From Roseburia sp. AM59-24XD (GTDB lineage Bacteria > Bacillota > Clostridia > Lachnospirales > Lachnospiraceae), in the NCBI RefSeq assembly GCF_003478445.1, contig NZ_QUET01000052.1:1-8476 (forward strand): a stretch of DNA of 8,476 nt. The letters run 5' to 3'. The notes below the pieces were generated by a model, which worked only from the letters and a program-made list of their open reading frames with translations, was not told the DNA's origin and ran no database searches. Both the position numbers and the translations under genes were made by a program. This document shows, piece after piece, positions 5,893 to 8,476 of this stretch. The first letter of the stretch is position 1, and the number at the start of each line of letters is the position of its first letter.

Positions 5893-7983
5893 ATGAGATT
5901 TCAGATCAAACATGAGATAAAGGGAAGACTTCGTGTTCATGTGATCCGGAAGCGGATGAGCTTTTCACAGGCAGACACACTTCAATATTATCTGATGGGA
6001 CTTACGGGCGTACAGAAGGTGAAGGTCCAGAACAGAACCTGTGATGCCATTATCGAGTATGACGGGGACCGCGGGGAGATTTTGAAGGAGCTTCAGAGAT
6101 TTTCGTATCAGCAGACCGAGGTGCCGGCGGATTATCTTAAGAATTCCGGACGGGAAATGAATCAGTATTACTGGGATAAGCTGGTGAATAGGGTCATTCT
6201 TCATTATGGAACGAAGCTTTTCCTGCCGATATCGGTGAGAGACGTCATTGCGACCGTGAAGTCTGTGAAATATGTCTGTGAGGGCGTGCGGACGCTGCTG
6301 AAAGGAATGATCGAGGTGCCGGTTCTTGACGGAACGGCGATCGGTGTTTCGGTATTCCGTGGAGATTACAGCACGGCAAGCTCCGTCATGTTCCTGTTAG
6401 GTATCGGCGAGATCCTGGAGGAATGGACTCACAAGAAGTCCGTGGAGGATCTGGCACGAAGCATGTCGCTCAACATCAGCAAGGTATGGCTGATCAGAGA
6501 AGGAAAGGAAGAACTCACGGAGCTTACGGCGGTGAACTCCGGAGACCGGGTCGTTGTCCATATGGGTAATGTGATTCCGTTTGACGGCGATGTGGTTGCC
6601 GGTGAGGCGATGGTTAATCAGGCGTCCCTGACCGGTGAGTCCAATCCGGTCAGAAAGATTGAGGGCGGTTACGCCTATGCGGGCACGGTTGTCGAGGAAG
6701 GTGAGATCACAATCTGTGTCAAGGAGGTCAACGGCTCCAGTAAGTATGAGAAGATCATGACAATGATCGAGGATTCCGAGAAGCTTAAGTCCTCACTGGA
6801 GGGCAGAGCGGCTCATCTTGCCGATCGGCTTGTACCGTATACCTTTGCGGGCACAGGTCTTGTATGGCTTCTGACGCGCAACACGACCAAGGCGTTGTCG
6901 GTGCTGATGGTTGATTTCTCCTGTGCACTCAAGCTTGCAATGCCGCTGACAGTTCTGTCAGCGATACGCGAGGCAAGTACATACGATATCACCGTGAAGG
7001 GCGGTAAGTATCTTGAGGCGATGGCTGAGGCAGACACGATCGTGTTTGATAAGACAGGAACCCTGACGAAGGCACAGCCGACCGTTGTGGATGTTGTATC
7101 CTTCAATGGACAGTCTTCGGATGAGCTGCTTCGTATTGCGGCATGTCTCGAGGAGCATTTCCCGCACTCTATGGCTAAGGCTGTTGTCGAGAAGGCAGTG
7201 GAGCGTAATCTGGTTCATGAGGAGCTTCATTCTAAGGTCGAGTATATTGTGGCACATGGCATTTATTCTACCATCGAGGGTAAGGAAGTCGTGATCGGAA
7301 GTCACCATTTTGTCTTTGAGGATGAGCATGCCGTGATTCCGGAGGGGAAGCAGGAGCTGTTTGATCAGCTTCCGGAGCAGTATTCTCATTTATATATGGC
7401 AATTGAAGGCAAGCTTGCGGCAGTCATCTGTATTGAGGATCCGCTCCGCAAGGAGGCTCCGGAGGTAATTCGCCGATTAAAGCAGTGCGGCATTTCCAAG
7501 GTTGTCATGATGACCGGTGACAGTGACCGGATCGCATCCACGATCGCACACAAGGTCGGCGTGGATGAGTATTATTCCGAGGTGCTTCCGGAGGATAAGG
7601 CGAAGTTCGTTGAGAACGAAAAGAAATCCGGCAGAAGGGTTATTATGATCGGAGACGGCATCAACGATTCGCCGGCATTGTCGGAGGCAAGCGTAGGTAT
7701 TGCTATCAGCGACGGTGCGGAGATTGCCAGAGAGATTGCGGATGTGACGATCAGTGCAGATGATCTGTATGAGATCGCGACACTCAAGCGGCTCAGTGAT
7801 GCCATGGTCAGACGGATCAATAAGAATTATCATATGATCGTCGGTATCAACACCGGACTGATCCTGTTAGGCGTAGCAGGGGTCTTCCAGCCGACGATGT
7901 CTGCTCTGCTGCACAATACCTCAACGATATTGATCAGCTTAAAGAGCATGGAAAATCTTCTGGATACAGGAACTAAACTATAA
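5893..7983 (+). CDS. P1B-type heavy-metal-transporting ATPase with SCALK motif (P1B-6/FezB-like, probable Fe2+)
   Basis: ATP-driven transition-metal pump of the cytoplasmic or an internal membrane, 696 aa. Residues 1-70 form an HMA-like fold (HMA_2 type: GRLRVH at 11-16, GVQKVKV at 39-45) without the metal-binding CxxC. Hydrophobic segments follow (about 105-170). The actuator loop carries TGES (247-250). The ion-site helix reads VDFSCALKLAMPL, with S343-C344-A345 in place of the usual CPC, SPC or TPC. The phosphorylation motif is DKTGTLT (D386). The N-domain has HFPHS (422-426), where most P1B pumps have an HP dipeptide (here H425-S426). TGDS (541-544) and GDGIND (587-592) complete the hinge, and the last helices contain HNTSTILISLKSM. 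An SCA-type site is, as I recall, the mark of the P1B-6 group that includes FezB of ferrosome gene clusters. The substrate is inferred as Fe2+, supported by the Fur-box-like site. Initiation relies on a weak AGG and coupling to the upstream gene. Confidence 0.93.
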   Translation: MRFQIKHEIKGRLRVHVIRKRMSFSQADTLQYYLMGLTGVQKVKVQNRTCDAIIEYDGDRGEILKELQRFSYQQTEVPADYLKNSGREMNQYYWDKLVNRVILHYGTKLFLPISVRDVIATVKSVKYVCEGVRTLLKGMIEVPVLDGTAIGVSVFRGDYSTASSVMFLLGIGEILEEWTHKKSVEDLARSMSLNISKVWLIREGKEELTELTAVNSGDRVVVHMGNVIPFDGDVVAGEAMVNQASLTGESNPVRKIEGGYAYAGTVVEEGEITICVKEVNGSSKYEKIMTMIEDSEKLKSSLEGRAAHLADRLVPYTFAGTGLVWLLTRNTTKALSVLMVDFSCALKLAMPLTVLSAIREASTYDITVKGGKYLEAMAEADTIVFDKTGTLTKAQPTVVDVVSFNGQSSDELLRIAACLEEHFPHSMAKAVVEKAVERNLVHEELHSKVEYIVAHGIYSTIEGKEVVIGSHHFVFEDEHAVIPEGKQELFDQLPEQYSHLYMAIEGKLAAVICIEDPLRKEAPEVIRRLKQCGISKVVMMTGDSDRIASTIAHKVGVDEYYSEVLPEDKAKFVENEKKSGRRVIMIGDGINDSPALSEASVGIAISDGAEIAREIADVTISADDLYEIATLKRLSDAMVRRINKNYHMIVGINTGLILLGVAGVFQPTMSALLHNTSTILISLKSMENLLDTGTKL

Positions 7984-8017
7984 TTTTTGCTGCATTACCG
8001 GAAGCAATGAAACATTT

Positions 8018-8054
8018 AAAAACTAAAACTGTGGTGCCGGAAATGATGCACCAC
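8018..8054 (-). terminator. Possible minus-strand terminator below the 46-codon ORF
   Basis: GTGGTGC (8031-8037) and GCACCAC (8048-8054) form a perfect 7-bp stem with a 10-nt loop. On the minus strand it is followed by AGTTTTAGTTTTTA, a U-rich tail; on the plus strand no T-run follows, so it does not terminate the ATPase transcript well. It lies about 60 nt after the stop of the minus-strand ORF ending at 8114. Confidence 0.4.
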
Positions 8055-8113
8055 GGATCAGTTAATAACTCAAACTTCGCACACTGATTAGTTGATTGCG
8101 CCCATACTATTTC

Positions 8114-8254
8114 TTATGTCTGAGGAAAATTAATATAGATTTTTGCCTCAGGATATCTGACGAAACCGTGAGCTGGTGGTATTAAAATTGTCTTGTCACT
8201 TACGGATTTCAAAAAGTCTAATTGCTTTGCTGCTTTGATTTTTGATAAACGCAT
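8114..8254 (-). CDS. 46-residue ORF of unknown function below the structured repeat
   Basis: ATG at 8254-8252, TAA at 8116-8114, product 46 aa beginning MRLSKIKAAKQ and containing SDKTILIPPAHGFVRYPEAK. It is lysine-rich, with no signal peptide or membrane segment, and I recognise no family. It directly follows the repeat copy at 8255-8329, in the same relation as the ATGCGT ORF after the plus-strand copy. GGAG sits 13 nt before the start, rather far for a ribosome binding site. It may be a small gene, the remnant of a larger protein, or non-coding. Not strongly supported. Confidence 0.35.
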   Translation of the reverse strand: MRLSKIKAAKQLDFLKSVSDKTILIPPAHGFVRYPEAKIYINFPQT

Positions 8255-8329
8255 CCTGCCGTACTCGCTCCGAGGTGGGATTCAGATGTTTCGAAAGGCA
8301 CTTGCACCCGCCGGTACTTACGCCCCATA
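8255..8329 (-). repeat. Copy 1 of a structured repeat preceding an ATGCGT start
   Basis: Read on the minus strand from TATGGGGCGT (8329) to GTACGGCAGG (8255). It aligns along its length with the plus-strand copy at 8365-8454. Shared blocks in order: TATGG-(GG)-CGT, GTACCG, GTG-CA-GTG, TCGAAA, CTGA, ACCT-CGGAGC, ACGG, then ATGCGT and TTATCAAA. It lacks about 14 nt present in copy 2 between GTG and CCGTCCGAAA. Short pairing GGC/GCC (8312-8310 with 8299-8297) matches the position of the first stem of copy 2. Conserved order with variable sequence suggests a folded RNA or a mobile-element end. Confidence 0.5.
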
Positions 8330-8335
8330 CTAAAT

Positions 8336-8364
8336 AAAATATTCATATCTTACTGTAAAATCAA
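8336..8364 (-). promoter_or_regulatory. Weak candidate promoter for the minus-strand repeat and ORF
   Basis: On the minus strand, TTGATT (8364-8359), 17-bp spacer, TATTTT (8341-8336), in the 35-bp AT-rich gap between the two divergent repeat copies. It would start transcription just at the structured repeat. AT-richness makes chance matches likely. Confidence 0.3.
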
Positions 8365-8454
8365 TATGGCGTTATGTACCGCTGCGTGGTGCAGTGGTAG
8401 CGGGAGCGTGCCGTCCGAAATAGCTGAGCTCACCTACGGAGCTCAGTCGTACGG
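8365..8454 (+). repeat. Copy 2 of the structured repeat, divergent from copy 1
   Basis: Plus strand, from TATGGCGTT to CGTACGG, immediately before ATGCGT at 8455. Two hairpins are clear: CCGCT (8379-8383) with AGCGG (8399-8403) around a GTGGTGCAGTGG loop, and CTGAGCTC (8424-8431) with GAGCTCAG (8439-8446) around ACCTACG. CCGT (8411-8414) can also pair with ACGG (8451-8454), closing the second hairpin. The class is not one I can name; an omega-RNA/HEARO-like leader or an IS end are possibilities. Confidence 0.5.
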
Positions 8455-8476
8455 ATGCGTATTTATCAAAGCATTG
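8455..8476 (+). CDS. Possible start of an ORF cut by the right edge
   Basis: ATG at 8455 opens MRIYQSI before the window ends. It stands in the same position relative to repeat copy 2 as the 46-codon ORF does to copy 1 (GGAG exactly 13 nt upstream in both), and the first codons are similar (ATGCGT, then TTATCAAA). Seven residues give no family. Confidence 0.3.

Larger units (their letters stand above)
8099..8332 (-). repeat. Segment bounded by near-identical 11-12-bp direct repeats
   Basis: CGCCCATACTA (8099-8109) recurs as CGCCCCATACTA (8321-8332), differing by one C. On the minus strand both read TAGTATGGG(G)CG, and the second is the start of the structured repeat copy at 8255-8329. The pair brackets that copy plus the 46-codon ORF, so the segment could be one unit of a tandem or mobile element. 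An 11-base match may still be chance. Confidence 0.3.

Noticed and set aside
8120..8151. Inverted repeat CTGAGG/CCTCAG as a regulatory hairpin
   Set aside because: A 6-bp stem with a bulge in AT-rich DNA inside the 46-codon ORF; no T-run or conserved context supports a function.
8385..8431. tRNA-like stretch GTGGTGCAGTGGTAGC
   Set aside because: It resembles a D-arm, but no acceptor stem, anticodon arm or T-psi-C arm can be drawn around it, and the same blocks recur in the divergent copy without tRNA shape.

Overview
The window looks like chromosome from a gut-type Clostridia, most probably Lachnospiraceae. Strong AGGAGG-type ribosome binding sites, TTGACT/TATGAT-like promoters, a domain-swapped GH3 beta-glucosidase and a DUF6110-type small protein next to a metal P-type ATPase all fit this group. 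The assignment rests on family resemblance only.

Layout, left to right. (1) At the left edge a minus-strand gene begins with a good ribosome binding site and runs out of the window. Its first residues (MARQKKPV) and leader resemble an IS256-family transposase, but only 8 codons are visible. Directly upstream of it lies a secreted protein of 177 aa with about three propeller-like repeats. It looks cut short exactly where the putative element would begin. (2) From about 890 to 3648, minus strand, is a GH3 beta-glucosidase-type gene with permuted domains, its own sigma-A promoter and a textbook terminator. The reading frame breaks about 75 codons before the natural end: the tail continues in the -1 frame, consistent with loss of one C. 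(3) Divergent from it is a CPA-type K+(Na+)/H+ antiporter with two RCK_C (TrkA_C) domains. (4) Downstream, on the plus strand with its own promoter, is a two-gene unit: a small membrane-anchored DUF6110-like protein with an acidic tail, then a P1B ATPase with an SCALK motif in place of CPC. A 15-bp element matching the Gram-positive Fur box at 12 of 14 specified bases lies just upstream of the promoter. Together these make a candidate iron-handling (fez/ferrosome-like) operon, the most interesting protein-coding system here. (5) The last 490 bp hold no ordinary gene. They contain two divergent, clearly related copies of a structured roughly 75-90 nt sequence. Each ends at the same ATGCGT start, leading to a 46-codon ORF on the minus strand and an ORF cut by the window on the plus strand.

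Functionally, the GH3 enzyme would release sugars from imported beta-glycosides. The antiporter handles monovalent cations and pH, apparently gated through its RCK domains. The DUF6110/P1B pair would move a transition metal, by inference Fe2+, under Fur control. The 641-820 interval holds no gene I can support, and 7984-8113 holds only one hairpin.
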